Positions 36,981 to 45,910 are shown, numbered from the stretch's first letter. The stretch is DNA of 64,000 nucleotides from Janthinobacterium tructae (GCF_006517255.1 NZ_CP041185.1:2790001-2854000); one strand, 5' to 3'. The notes: generated by a model from the sequence alone, not told the origin. Numbers and translations: made by a program.

Positions 36981-39900
36981 AGCGCCTCGTCCTGGGCCTG
37001 CTGCTGGCCGTATCGGCCTTGCCGCAAACGGCATCGGCCGGCACCTGCCAGGCCGTTATCGCGCCATGGCTGGCGCAGGCGAACGATGCCAACGACAAGG
37101 AACTGCCGGCCGTCTCGCTGCCCCTGTTCCAGCGCAGCGTGGCCGCTTGCCGCGCGGCAGACGACCGGGCCGGCATCGCCACCGGTCTGCTGGGCGCGGG
37201 CCAGAGCCTGCACATGCTCAACCGCTACGCCGAGAGCGAACAGGCCTTGCTGGAAGGCTGGGCCATCCGCCAGGCGCTGGACGACGGCGATCCCGGGCGC
37301 GAAAGCATGTACTACCCGAGCGAACTGATGTACCTGTACCGCCAGTGGAGCCGCTTCGACCTGGCCTGGCAATGGGGCGACATCGCGCTGGCGGCGAAAG
37401 CCCGCCTGATCGGCAAGGACACGGTATCGTATGGCACCAGCCTGTCCAACCTGTCCGGCGTGGCGCTGCAGACCAAGGAATATGCGCGCGGCCTGCCGTA
37501 TGCGCGGCAAGCCATGCAGACGTGGGCCCGCACCTCGGGCGAGGACAGCACCGACCATGCGTGGGGCATGCGCGACGTGGGCGTGCTGCTGCTGCGCATG
37601 GGCCGCATGGAAGAAGCCTACGGCTACCTGGAGCGCGCCTACCGGATACGCCTGGCGGCCTTCGGCGAAAACCGCACCGAGACGCAAACGAGCGTGACCG
37701 ACATGGCCAACTGGTACACCCTGAGCGGCAACGACCGCCAGGCGCTGGCGTTCGCCCAGCGCGCGCTGGCCATGGCGGTGCAGCGTTCGGGGGCCGACTC
37801 GATGCAGGCCAGCGTGGCCCTGAACCGCCTGAGCGGCATCCACCTGCGCCTGGGCGAAAGCGGCAAGGCATGGCAGGAGGCGGAGGACGGCCTGCGCATC
37901 CGCCGCGCCCTGTTCGGCGACCGTCATGCCAACACCGTCAGCGCCTGGCAGGACGTGGCGTTGACGGCGCTGGCGGACAATCAGCTGGGCCGCGCGGAAG
38001 TGGCCGCCGCCGCCGCGCTCGAGCATTGCCGCGCCGTATATGGCGAGGCCGCCGCCACCTGCGCCGCGCACCAGCTCGCGCATGGCGGCGCGCGCATGGC
38101 ATTGGGGCAGTACCAGCAGGCGCTGGAAGCGGCGCAGGCGGCGGCGCGGCTGGCCATGTCCGGCGGCCAGCCGCTGCCAGCCGACGAAGCCGATGCGCTG
38201 CTGCTGGCGGCGCAGGCACAGGCCGCGCTGGGACTCCAGGACGAGGCGGAAACAGCACTGGCCGGCCTGGAGGCGCGGCTGCTGCAAACGCCTCCCGCCA
38301 CGGCCGGCATGCTCGACACGGTGCGCCAGGCGCGCCTGCTGGCACGCGCGGAGCACGCCGGCATCGGTGCGGCCGAACTGCAGGCGCTGGCGCGCGAGGC
38401 GGGCGCCATGGCACAGCAGCTGGCCGCCACGCGCGGCGCGGCCCATCCCGCCCATGCACAGGCCTTGCTGGACGCGGCCGGACTCAATGCGCGCGCAGGC
38501 GATGCCGCCACGGCGCGCTCGCAGTCGGCACGCGCACTGGCCATCGGCATGGCGACTGAACAGAGCATGCTCGAAGCGCGGGCGGCGGCGCAGCTGGGCG
38601 CGCTGGAACCGGACGCGGCCGGCATTTTCCTCGGCAAGCAGGCGGTCAATGCGCTGCAAGCCACGCGCGCCGGCACGGCCAGCCTGCCCGTGCCGCTGCG
38701 GCAGAGCTTTGTGCGGCAAAAACGCGCCGCCTACGGCCAGCTGGCGGACCGCCTGCTCGACCAGCGCCGCATCCACGAAGCGGAAACCGTGCTGGCCATG
38801 GTACGCGAGGACGAATTCCACAGCCTGGTGCGCAGCGCCCCCGATCCGCGCGCCACGCGCCTCGGCTACACGGGCGCCGAGGGCGAATGGCAGCGCCAGT
38901 TCGAAGCGCGCGCCGCCGCCCTGCGCGCAGGCGCCCAGGCGCTGGCCGCGGCGCGCGAACGCCAGGCGCAGGGCGTGGCGCAAGCCGACGACGCATGGCG
39001 GCGGGCAAACGACGCCATGGCGCGGCTGCTCGATGGCGCCACCGAGGCGCTGGCGGTGCTGCCGGCCGGCAGCGTGGCCACGCCCGCGCCGGCCGGCAAG
39101 GCTGGCATGGCGCGGGCCGAGCCGCTCAAGCGGGGCGTGCTGCACCTGACTTATCTGGTGACCGACACGCGCCTGCGCATCGTCGCGCAGCGCGGCGGAC
39201 GGACCGGCAGCACCATCCACGACGTGGCCATCGACGAGCGCGCGCTGGCGCAGCGCATCGCCCGCCTGCGCCGCAGCGCGCAAGATCCGGGACTTGACGC
39301 GCGCGCCGATGCGCAGGCGCTGTATGCGCTGCTGCTGGCACCGGCCAGCCGGGAACTGGACGGCGCCACCTCGCTGTCGCTATCGCTGGGCGGCGTCTTG
39401 CGCTACCTGCCGTTCGCCATGCTGCATGACGGGCGCCGCTGGCTGGTCGAACGGCTGCCCGTCTCGCTGCATGGCGAACAGGCTGGCGCGCAAGAAGCGC
39501 CGCGCCGCGCGCCATCGCTTGCCCTGTTCGGCCAGACGCGCGCCAGCGGCGAACTGCCGGCCCTGCCCTTCGTGCAGCGCGAACTGCGCGCCGTGCAGGC
39601 GATCGGACACGCGGCGCGCATCCCCAGCCAGATCTACCTCGATGGCGACTTCACCGGCGCGGCGCTGCAGCGCGCACTGCCCGCCAACAGCAGCGTGCAC
39701 ATCGCCAGCCATTTCGTGCTGCGCTCGGGCGTGGGCGCGGACTCCTACCTGCTGCTGGGCGATGGCGGCAAACTCAGTCTGGCGGAACTGGCGCAGGACG
39801 GCTACCGCTTCGCCGGCCTGGACCTGCTCACCCTGTCGGCCTGCGAAACGGCCGTGCCGGCCGGCACCGATGCCACGGGACGCGAACTGGAAGGCCTGGC

Positions 39901-40180
39901 CTGGCTGGCCCGCCAGCGCGGCGCGCGCAATGTGCTGGCCAGCCTGTGGCGCGTGTCGGACCAGTCGACGGCCACCCTGATGGGCGATTTTTATGCGGCG
40001 CTGGCGCAAGGCAAGGGCAAGCCGCAAGCCTTGCGCCAGGCGCAGTTGCGGCAGATTCGCGCCGCCCGGCACGCCGTCACGGCGACGCGGGGCCTGACGC
40101 CGCTCGACGCCGCCGGCGGCGGCAGCGACGCGCGCGGCCATCCCTTCTACTGGGCCGGTTTCATACTGCTCGGCTCCTGA
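36977..40180 (+). CDS. Secreted TPR-CHAT caspase-like protease
   Basis: A 1067-aa protein starting MKRLVLGLLLAVSALPQTASA, a clear Sec signal; the ATG overlaps the caspase stop by 4 nt. The in-frame open stretch upstream of it is only a shadow of the caspase gene. TPR-like helical repeats fill about residues 40-560 (AESEQALLEGWAIRQALDDG, EEAYGYLERAYRIRLAAFGE, RQALAFAQRALAMAVQRSGA). The CHAT protease domain is C-terminal (about 720-1067; SLSLGGVLRYLPFAMLHDGR, H912 in HIASHF, C956 in LSACETA, then ARNVLASLWRVSDQST and HPFYWAGFILLGS). CHAT proteins act as peptidases in, for example, type III-E CRISPR and gasdermin systems; most are cytosolic, so the export signal is unusual. Confidence 0.9.
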   Translation: MKRLVLGLLLAVSALPQTASAGTCQAVIAPWLAQANDANDKELPAVSLPLFQRSVAACRAADDRAGIATGLLGAGQSLHMLNRYAESEQALLEGWAIRQALDDGDPGRESMYYPSELMYLYRQWSRFDLAWQWGDIALAAKARLIGKDTVSYGTSLSNLSGVALQTKEYARGLPYARQAMQTWARTSGEDSTDHAWGMRDVGVLLLRMGRMEEAYGYLERAYRIRLAAFGENRTETQTSVTDMANWYTLSGNDRQALAFAQRALAMAVQRSGADSMQASVALNRLSGIHLRLGESGKAWQEAEDGLRIRRALFGDRHANTVSAWQDVALTALADNQLGRAEVAAAAALEHCRAVYGEAAATCAAHQLAHGGARMALGQYQQALEAAQAAARLAMSGGQPLPADEADALLLAAQAQAALGLQDEAETALAGLEARLLQTPPATAGMLDTVRQARLLARAEHAGIGAAELQALAREAGAMAQQLAATRGAAHPAHAQALLDAAGLNARAGDAATARSQSARALAIGMATEQSMLEARAAAQLGALEPDAAGIFLGKQAVNALQATRAGTASLPVPLRQSFVRQKRAAYGQLADRLLDQRRIHEAETVLAMVREDEFHSLVRSAPDPRATRLGYTGAEGEWQRQFEARAAALRAGAQALAAARERQAQGVAQADDAWRRANDAMARLLDGATEALAVLPAGSVATPAPAGKAGMARAEPLKRGVLHLTYLVTDTRLRIVAQRGGRTGSTIHDVAIDERALAQRIARLRRSAQDPGLDARADAQALYALLLAPASRELDGATSLSLSLGGVLRYLPFAMLHDGRRWLVERLPVSLHGEQAGAQEAPRRAPSLALFGQTRASGELPALPFVQRELRAVQAIGHAARIPSQIYLDGDFTGAALQRALPANSSVHIASHFVLRSGVGADSYLLLGDGGKLSLAELAQDGYRFAGLDLLTLSACETAVPAGTDATGRELEGLAWLARQRGARNVLASLWRVSDQSTATLMGDFYAALAQGKGKPQALRQAQLRQIRAARHAVTATRGLTPLDAAGGGSDARGHPFYWAGFILLGS

Positions 40181-40222
40181 GCGCCACACGACGGAAGGCC
40201 GTTTTTGGTGTATGCTGGCGGC

Positions 40223-40573
40223 ATGAACAATGACACCGACATCCAGCTCAGCGGCCCCTTCAAGGCCATCGACGGCTCCGGCCGTGCCCACGACATCAAG
40301 GCCATCCGCATCTTCGACGAAGGCTACGGCATCATCGACGTCTACGTCGATTTCGCCGCTCCGCTCGAAGCGGGTGCCTACAAGGACAAGACCCTGGTCG
40401 GCCACATCCTGGCCCGCTTGCGCAGCCTCGGCTACGTGGGCCCCGACTTCGGTCACGGCGACCTGGGCTTGCAAGACAAGAAACTGATCGTCCTGGAAGC
40501 GCCGGAAGAGTTTTCCGCCTTTGCAATCAGTAAAGGCTGGAAGGATCTTTCCGCAGAATTTGACGAGGACTGA
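40223..40573 (+). CDS. Small hypothetical protein (116 aa)
   Basis: I do not recognise a family. The start MNNDTDIQLSGPFKAIDGSG at 40223 is used; GGCGG lies just before it. The protein is acidic and mixed alpha/beta (AHDIKAIRIFDEGYGIIDVY, GHILARLRSLGYVGPDFGHG, KLIVLEAPEEFSAFAISKGW) with no signal or membrane span, so it is probably cytosolic. It lies 42 nt after the CHAT gene on the same strand. It could be a fifth operon gene, but the gap is larger than the overlaps before it and it has no signal peptide. A strong terminator follows directly. Confidence 0.6.
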   Translation: MNNDTDIQLSGPFKAIDGSGRAHDIKAIRIFDEGYGIIDVYVDFAAPLEAGAYKDKTLVGHILARLRSLGYVGPDFGHGDLGLQDKKLIVLEAPEEFSAFAISKGWKDLSAEFDED

Positions 40574-40591
40574 TCCGCTCTTCCCCATCTG

Positions 40592-40625
40592 CGCCGTACC
40601 CGCATCTTGCCGGTACGGCGTTTTT
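40592..40625 (+). terminator. Rho-independent terminator after the 116-aa gene
   Basis: CGCCGTACC (40592-40600) and GGTACGGCG (40612-40620) form a 9-bp stem followed by TTTTT. It is 18 nt downstream of the 116-aa stop and closes the sigma/protease locus. Confidence 0.85.
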
Positions 40626-40638
40626 CATGGGCGGCGAT

Positions 40639-41397
40639 TTATGCCAGGTAGCGCGCGCTCCAGGCGGCAATCACATTGGCGACATACGCCGCATCATCGC
40701 GCCCCGTCAACAAGTGATCGGCATCGTCGAGCGACACAAAGCTTTTCGGGTGCTTGGCGGCCGTAAAGATATCCATCGCGTTCGACAGGCTCACCGTCGT
40801 GTCGTTGGGCGCGTGCATCACCAGCAGGGCGCGGCGCAGGCCGGCGATGTGGGCCTTCAGGCTGTGGCTGCCCGCGTCGTCGACGAATTGCTGGCGGATG
40901 CGAAATGGCCGCCCTTCCAGCTGCACCAGCGCCTCGCCCTCGGCGGCAATCTGCTCCAGGTGCGCGCTGAACATGCGCGTCACGTAAGCGGGCGTGCTGG
41001 GAGCGGCCAGGGTCACCACGGCGGTTGCTTCCGGCACTTGCGCGGCAGCGGCCAGCACGGCGGCGCCACCCAGGCTGTGGCCGATCAGCAATTGCGGCGC
41101 AGCATGTTTTGCCCGCAAGAAATCGGCGGCGGCCAGCAGGTCGTCGACATTCGACGAAAAATTGGTGGCGGCAAACTCGCCCTCGCTGGCGCCCAGCCCC
41201 GTGAAGTCGAAGCGCAGCACGGCGATGCCGTGCTGCGTCAAGCCTTGCGCGATGCGCCGCGCGGCCAGCACGTCCTTGCCGCAGGTAAAACAGTGGGCGA
41301 ACAGCGCGTAGGCGCGGATGGCGCCGTCGGGCGCGTCGAGGCGCGCCGCCAGCACATGGCCGTGCGCACCGGGAAAATCTTGCCGGGTGGATTTCAT
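40639..41397 (-). CDS. Alpha/beta hydrolase
   Basis: A 252-aa serine hydrolase with nucleophile Ser108 in [12 protein letters not shown], an Asp in [10 protein letters not shown] and His in [10 protein letters not shown]. The N-terminus ([20 protein letters not shown]) resembles a subgroup whose members are often fused to an OsmC domain; here the hydrolase stands alone. No signal peptide is visible, so it is cytosolic. The natural substrate is unknown; esterase activity is likely. It converges on the terminator of the preceding locus and is followed upstream by a GST gene on the same strand. Confidence 0.85.
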   Translation of the reverse strand: MKSTRQDFPGAHGHVLAARLDAPDGAIRAYALFAHCFTCGKDVLAARRIAQGLTQHGIAVLRFDFTGLGASEGEFAATNFSSNVDDLLAAADFLRAKHAAPQLLIGHSLGGAAVLAAAAQVPEATAVVTLAAPSTPAYVTRMFSAHLEQIAAEGEALVQLEGRPFRIRQQFVDDAGSHSLKAHIAGLRRALLVMHAPNDTTVSLSNAMDIFTAAKHPKSFVSLDDADHLLTGRDDAAYVANVIAAWSARYLA

Positions 41398-41466
41398 TGT
41401 CTCAGATCAAAGCTGCCGCGCAGCGCGGCCGATGGCGCATTGTAGCGCCGTCAGGCCACAGCTGTT

Positions 41467-42171
41467 TTAGCCACGCGATGGGATGTCGACACCCTTGATG
41501 ACGGCAGGCCGGGCCAGGAAAGCGTCCAGCGCGCGCTGCACGTTGGGGAAATTGCCAAAGCCGACGAGCTCGCCGGCGCCATAGAAACCCACCAGGCAGC
41601 GCACCCACGGGAAGATGGCGATGTCGGCAATCGTGTACTGGCTACCCATGATCCAGTCGCGGCCCTGCAGGCGCTGCTCGAGCACGCCCAGCAGGCGCTT
41701 CGCTTCGCCAAGATAACGTTCCAGCGGACGCTTGTCTGCGTAGTCCTTGCCGGCGAATTTATGGAAGAATCCCACCTGGCCAAACATGGGGCCGATACCG
41801 CCCATCTGGAACATCAGCCACTGTATCGTTTCATAGCGCAGGCCCGCGTCCTGCGGCAGGAACTTGCCCGTCTTCTCGGCCAGGTACAGCAGGATGGCGC
41901 CCGATTCGAACAGCGCCAGCGGCTGGCCACCGGGACCGTCCGGGTCGAGGATGGCGGGAATCTTGTTGTTGGGATTGAGCGACAGGAAGGCGGGCGACAG
42001 CTGCTCGTTCTGCTCGAAACTGACCAGGTGCGGCTCGTACGCCAGGCCCAGCTCTTCCAGCAGGATCGAGACCTTGATGCCGTTCGGCGTGGGCAGCGAG
42101 TACAGCTGCAGGCGCTCGGGATGCAGTGCAGGCCATTTTTGGGTGATGGGGAAGTCGGAAAGTTGGGACAT
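41467..42171 (-). CDS. Glutathione S-transferase (YghU/YfcG-like)
   Basis: A 234-aa cytosolic enzyme with an N-terminal thioredoxin-fold domain (LQLYSLPTPNGIKVSILLEE). The TPNG motif replaces the usual catalytic Tyr/Ser, as in the E. coli YghU/YfcG disulfide-reductase group. NPNNKIPAILDPDG and LFESGAILLYLAEKTGKFLP form the glutathione site. The C-terminal helical domain has WLMFQMGGIGPMFGQVGFFH and YTIADIAIFPWV. The likely role is peroxide and disulfide reduction with glutathione. It lies between the hydrolase and imuB on the same strand, with no sign of tight coupling. Confidence 0.9.
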   Translation of the reverse strand: MSQLSDFPITQKWPALHPERLQLYSLPTPNGIKVSILLEELGLAYEPHLVSFEQNEQLSPAFLSLNPNNKIPAILDPDGPGGQPLALFESGAILLYLAEKTGKFLPQDAGLRYETIQWLMFQMGGIGPMFGQVGFFHKFAGKDYADKRPLERYLGEAKRLLGVLEQRLQGRDWIMGSQYTIADIAIFPWVRCLVGFYGAGELVGFGNFPNVQRALDAFLARPAVIKGVDIPSRG

Positions 42172-42262
42172 GGAAATCCTTATTCAAGTGGTTGACGCAG
42201 CGCAAGCAAGAAAGCAAGAAAGCAAGTATAGCCAAGCATGGCAGTTTCAGCAGGACAGCGCA

Positions 42263-43750
42263 TCAGCCAAACAAGCCATGCAAAAACCAGCGCGGCGCGG
42301 CGTCTTCGCCGCTGCCGGCGATGCGTTCGCGGTAGACCCAGTAATGGGCGTGGTCGCGTCCTTCGGCAATAAAATAATCGCGCGCCTGCGACTGGCCCCA
42401 CCAGCCCGCCTCGATGCGCTCGGCGACAGACACCATTTTCAAAGGCGAGCCATAAAAGGGCCGGTGCTCGCGCATCAACAGGGCGATGGGCTGGGCCAGC
42501 AGCCAGCCGGGACGGGGCATGCCGGGCAAGCCGGGCGGCAAGTCGGGCGCCGCGCTTCTTGAAACGGGCTTGGCCGGCAGCGGCAGCCACTGGTTGGCCG
42601 CTTCGGGCCGGTAATCGGCACGCGGCACTGCCTGCAAGACATTCTCGGCGCCCAGGCGCGCCACCAGCAACTCCATCAGGCGCTGGCGCTCCTGCGGCGT
42701 GCCGCCCGGCTCGGGAAACAGACTCTCACTGGGCGGCGCCATCGGCTGCACCTGCAGCGCTTCCAGGGTCAGGCCGATCACGGGTGCGTCCAGCACCAGC
42801 TGCGCCAGGCGCTCCTTGAGCAAACGCACCAGGTGCTCGTCGCGCCAGACGGCCTCGCCCAGCGCCAGGTCGATGACGGTGGGCGGGCGCGCCACCCTGC
42901 CCCGCTCGTGCGCCAGCAGCAACTGTATGCGCTCGACGGCAAATTGCCGCGCGCACAGCCAGCCCGTCATTTGCTGCAACAGGCGGCGCGCACCGAACAG
43001 CAGCGCGTCCGCGTGCTCGACGCGGTCGAACAATTCCAGGCTGGCGCGGAACGTGGGCGGCGCTTCGAGCCAGACGAACAGTTCCGTGCTGTGGCCATGC
43101 GCGTCGTCGAGCATCTCCAGCACGGCGGCGCCGCAGCGGCGCTGCAAGCCGGGCCGGGGCAAGTGGCGCAGCTGCCCCAGCGTGCGGCAGCCGATGCCCT
43201 CGAACCAGTCGAGCCAGGGGCGCGCAGGCGGCAGCAGGGCGCACGGCAGGCGGTCGAGGCGGCGCACCAGACTGGCCATGCTCAAGGTCCGGCCCCGGCG
43301 CGTACCGGCGCGCGCCAGCAGCCAGGCGCCGCGCGCCGTGGGGGCGCACGACAGCTGGGCCGTATAGCCCAGCGCGCGCAAGCTGGCCGCGATGTGCCGG
43401 CACAGGGCGCGCACGCCGCCGAACAGGCGCAGGCTGGCGCCCGCATCGACCAGCAGGGTCGCTTCTTCGCCCTGCGCCACCAGCGGCGAGTATTGCAGCA
43501 GCGCCAGCGCCACCGCTTGCAGGGCCTGCGCTTCCAGCTCGGGCGAGCGTTCATGCAGGCGCGCCTGCGGCGCCAGCATCAGCGCGCCGGCGCGGCGCAT
43601 GCCCGGCCGGATGCCGGCCGCCCGCGCCAGCGGCGACAGGGCCATCACTTGCTCCTGCTCCAGCACCACGCCCAGCTGGTCAGCCGACCAGCGCGGGCAA
43701 AATACTTCGAGCGGAAGCCGGGGCAGGCACAGGCCGATCCAGAGTCGCAT
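42263..43750 (-). CDS. imuB: ImuB, DinP-like mutagenesis protein
   Basis: A 495-aa Y-family-like protein that bridges ImuA/DnaE2 and the sliding clamp during SOS mutagenesis. The real start is MRLWIGLCLPRLPLEVF at 43750; the longer open frame upstream is an out-of-frame shadow of imuA. The DinP-like part includes LLVDAGASLRLFGGVRALCR, and ImuB proteins usually lack the polymerase active-site acids. A helix-hairpin-helix-like block follows (GIGCRTLGQLRHLPRPGLQR), and the C-terminus ends in YWVYRERIAGSGEDAAPRWF then LHGLFG. It overlaps imuA by 71 nt in another frame and shares its LexA box. Confidence 0.9.
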   Translation of the reverse strand: MRLWIGLCLPRLPLEVFCPRWSADQLGVVLEQEQVMALSPLARAAGIRPGMRRAGALMLAPQARLHERSPELEAQALQAVALALLQYSPLVAQGEEATLLVDAGASLRLFGGVRALCRHIAASLRALGYTAQLSCAPTARGAWLLARAGTRRGRTLSMASLVRRLDRLPCALLPPARPWLDWFEGIGCRTLGQLRHLPRPGLQRRCGAAVLEMLDDAHGHSTELFVWLEAPPTFRASLELFDRVEHADALLFGARRLLQQMTGWLCARQFAVERIQLLLAHERGRVARPPTVIDLALGEAVWRDEHLVRLLKERLAQLVLDAPVIGLTLEALQVQPMAPPSESLFPEPGGTPQERQRLMELLVARLGAENVLQAVPRADYRPEAANQWLPLPAKPVSRSAAPDLPPGLPGMPRPGWLLAQPIALLMREHRPFYGSPLKMVSVAERIEAGWWGQSQARDYFIAEGRDHAHYWVYRERIAGSGEDAAPRWFLHGLFG

Positions 43751-44390
43751 GGCGTAGCAATAATGAAGGAGGTTGCAGGGGCAGGAACAGGGGCGCGTCG
43801 CGCTGCGGTCCCCGGCGCTTGATGAAGCCGATCTCGATGCCGCCGGCGGCCGGCCGCACGGACAGGCGCAGCGGCGCGGGCGACGCATCCTGCGCGCCGT
43901 GCAAGGGGCGCAGCATGCAGAACAGGGTGTTGCCGCCTTGCGCGGCCAGGTGCAGCCGGCGCAGGCTGTCGGCGCGCACGTGCGACTGCCAGAACAGCAA
44001 GGCGCCGCAACTGCCGCTGCGCAAGATGTTTTCCGCTGCCCACAAGGCATCCTTGCTGCCGGCGCTTTTGAGCCACAGCAGTTGCGACGGCGCCAGACCC
44101 TGCGCGGCCAGGGCCAGCGCCTGCGGCGGATGGGGCGGCTGCAGCAGCACGATGGGCAAGCCCGGCAGCTGCGCCAGCGCGGGTGCCAGCAGCCGCAATT
44201 CTCCACTGCCCGGCTGCTGCACCAGCAGATCGATGAGGCTGCCGCTGGGCCAGCCGCCGCCGGGCAGTTGCGCGGACAGCGCGGCAAAGCCCGTGTCCAG
44301 GCAGCGCGTGGCGCCCTGCCCCAGCTGCGATGCGCGCCATAAAGACGGGTGCAAGGCTTCCGGCGAGGCCATCAATTGGGAATGTTGCAT
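43680..44390 (-). CDS. imuA: ImuA, RecA-like SOS mutagenesis protein
   Basis: A 236-aa protein of the ImuA/SulA-related family that acts with ImuB and DnaE2 in damage-induced mutagenesis. The start MQHSQLMASPEALHPSLW at 44390 lies 32 nt downstream of a LexA box; longer in-frame starts would run through that box. RecA-like features include GGGWPSGSLIDLLVQQPGSG and ELRLLAPALAQLPGLPIVLL, with a C-terminal part LSVRPAAGGIEIGFIKRRGP. The Walker A motif is degenerate, as usual for ImuA. The imuA-imuB pair is separated from dnaE2, which lies 22 kb away with its own operator. Confidence 0.88.
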   Translation of the reverse strand: MQHSQLMASPEALHPSLWRASQLGQGATRCLDTGFAALSAQLPGGGWPSGSLIDLLVQQPGSGELRLLAPALAQLPGLPIVLLQPPHPPQALALAAQGLAPSQLLWLKSAGSKDALWAAENILRSGSCGALLFWQSHVRADSLRRLHLAAQGGNTLFCMLRPLHGAQDASPAPLRLSVRPAAGGIEIGFIKRRGPQRDAPLFLPLQPPSLLLRHATLDRPVPAPASARSILPALVG

Positions 44391-44422
44391 AAGTTGTTGT
44401 CTAACTGAAATCAAGATAAATA

Positions 44423-44438
44423 CTGTATGCATATACAG
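44423..44438 (-). promoter_or_regulatory. LexA (SOS) box of imuA-imuB
   Basis: CTGTATGCATATACAG fits CTG-N10-CAG and is nearly palindromic, flanked by TA on both sides. It lies 33-48 nt upstream of imuA. Together with the box at 20357 it predicts parallel SOS induction of imuAB and dnaE2. Confidence 0.9.
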
Positions 44439-44607
44439 TACTATCCACCCCTGCTTTTGGCAAGGCTTATCTGTCAGATAGCGTGCCCGGGACCGCTCCG
44501 CCATGTCCGAAAAACCCCGTTTTTGGCATCGATTGCTGTACCATAAGCACTCTCCTTACCGCCTGGCAAAGTACCAGTCGGCTCATTCCGTCCATAAGGA
44601 AACGCAT

Positions 44608-45873
44608 TTGACCACCATCCAACTCATCAGCGCCATCGTCTTCGGCCTTGCGCTCATCCACACCTTCGCCGCCAAGTCGTTTGAAACCCTGGCGCAGCGC
44701 CATCCCCGCCACGGAGGGCTGCTGCACTTGCTGGGCGAAGTGGAAGTCGTGTTCGGCTTCTGGGCTTTCATCTTGATCATCATCATGGCCTTTGTCTCGG
44801 GCGGCGATGCGGCCATCGAGTATGCCGAATCGCGCCAGTACACGGAACCGCTGTTCGTCTTTGTCGTCATGGTGGTGGCCGCCTCGCGCCCCGTGCTCGA
44901 CGCCGTGCAGCGCCTGCTCAAGGGCGTGGCGCGCGTGATGCCGCTGCGCACCGAACTGGCCCTCGTCTGGCTGGGACTGGCGCTCGTGCCCCTGACGGGC
45001 TCGATGATCACGGAACCGGCCGCCATGACCCTGGCCGCGCTGATGCTGGCGCCGCAAATCTTCCGTCCGGGCATCCCCGAATGGCTGAAATATGGCGCGC
45101 TGGGCGTGCTGTTCGTCAACGTTTCCATCGGCGGTACCCTCACTTCGTACGCGGCGCCGCCCGTGCTGATGGTGGCCACCACGTGGAACTGGGACAGCGC
45201 CTACATGGCCAGCCATTTCGGCTGGAAGGCCGCCATCGCCGTGCTGGTCAATGCCACGGGCGTGAGCATATTGCTGCGTAAATATCTGCACAGCAATACC
45301 TCCGATATCAAGCCGAAAGCCGGTGAAGTGGAAGCGCCGAAAGTGCCGCTGGCCGTCAGTCTCGTGCACATGATCGTGCTGGCCGGCGTGGTGGCCCTGG
45401 CGCACCATCCCGTGCTGTTCTTCGGCCTGTTCCTGTTCTTCCTCGGCTTCGTGCAGGCGTATGAGCGCTATCAAAGCCCGCTGATCCTGAAAGAGGGTTT
45501 ATTGGTCGGCTTCTTCCTGGGCGGCCTGGTGGTGCTGGGCGGCATGCAGCAATGGTGGCTGCAACCCATCGTCTCCAGCCTGGAACCGCTGGCCCTGTTC
45601 TTCGGCGCCCTGGGCTTGACGGCAATCACCGACAATGCGGCCCTGACTTACCTCGGTTCGCTGATCGTCGGCATGACGGACGAAGCAAAATACATGCTGG
45701 TGGCTGGCGCCGTGGCCGGTGGCGGCCTGACCGTCATCGCCAATGCACCGAACCCGGCCGGCGTATCCCTGCTGCGCCGCGGCTTCAAGGATGAATCGAT
45801 CGGCGCCGTCGGCCTGCTGGCCGGCGCCCTGCTGCCGACGGCCGTGGCGGCCCTGGCCTTCCTGGCGTTGTAG
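44608..45873 (+). CDS. Putative Na+/H+ antiporter family membrane protein
   Basis: A 421-aa inner-membrane protein if translation begins at the TTG at 44608 (AAGGAA lies about 7 nt upstream; next residues TTIQLISAIVFGLALIHTF). An ATG at 44503 would add 35 hydrophilic residues. About ten membrane helices are visible, including VVFGFWAFILIIIMAFVSGG, VPLAVSLVHMIVLAGVVALA and GLLVGFFLGGLVVLGGMQQW. Conserved blocks ALVPLTGSMITEPAAMTLAA, FVNVSIGGTLTSYAAPPVLM and ITDNAALTYLGSLI fit the putative Na+/H+ antiporter family. Ion specificity is unproven. It is divergent from imuA and ends at a terminator beside a MITE. Confidence 0.83.
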   Translation: MTTIQLISAIVFGLALIHTFAAKSFETLAQRHPRHGGLLHLLGEVEVVFGFWAFILIIIMAFVSGGDAAIEYAESRQYTEPLFVFVVMVVAASRPVLDAVQRLLKGVARVMPLRTELALVWLGLALVPLTGSMITEPAAMTLAALMLAPQIFRPGIPEWLKYGALGVLFVNVSIGGTLTSYAAPPVLMVATTWNWDSAYMASHFGWKAAIAVLVNATGVSILLRKYLHSNTSDIKPKAGEVEAPKVPLAVSLVHMIVLAGVVALAHHPVLFFGLFLFFLGFVQAYERYQSPLILKEGLLVGFFLGGLVVLGGMQQWWLQPIVSSLEPLALFFGALGLTAITDNAALTYLGSLIVGMTDEAKYMLVAGAVAGGGLTVIANAPNPAGVSLLRRGFKDESIGAVGLLAGALLPTAVAALAFLAL

Positions 45874-45883
45874 TCACCCCAGT

Positions 45884-45910
45884 GCGGCGGCCCCCCTGGC
45901 CGCCGCTTTA
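45884..45910 (+). terminator. Terminator of the antiporter gene
   Basis: GCGGCGGCC (45884-45892) and GGCCGCCGC (45898-45906) form a 9-bp stem with loop CCCCT, followed by TTTA. The MITE begins at the end of this T-run. Confidence 0.65.

Noticed and set aside
36689..39283. 864-aa minus-strand open frame over the CHAT gene
   Set aside because: Shadow caused by very high GC; the CHAT frame has signal peptide, TPRs and catalytic residues.
34180..40180. Type III-E CRISPR (Craspase) locus
   Set aside because: TPR-CHAT and an ECF sigma factor are present, but there is no gRAMP effector, no Csx30/31 homologue recognised and no CRISPR array.
43751..44287. Extended N-terminus of imuB
   Set aside because: This part is an out-of-frame shadow of imuA; the family N-terminus begins at 43750.
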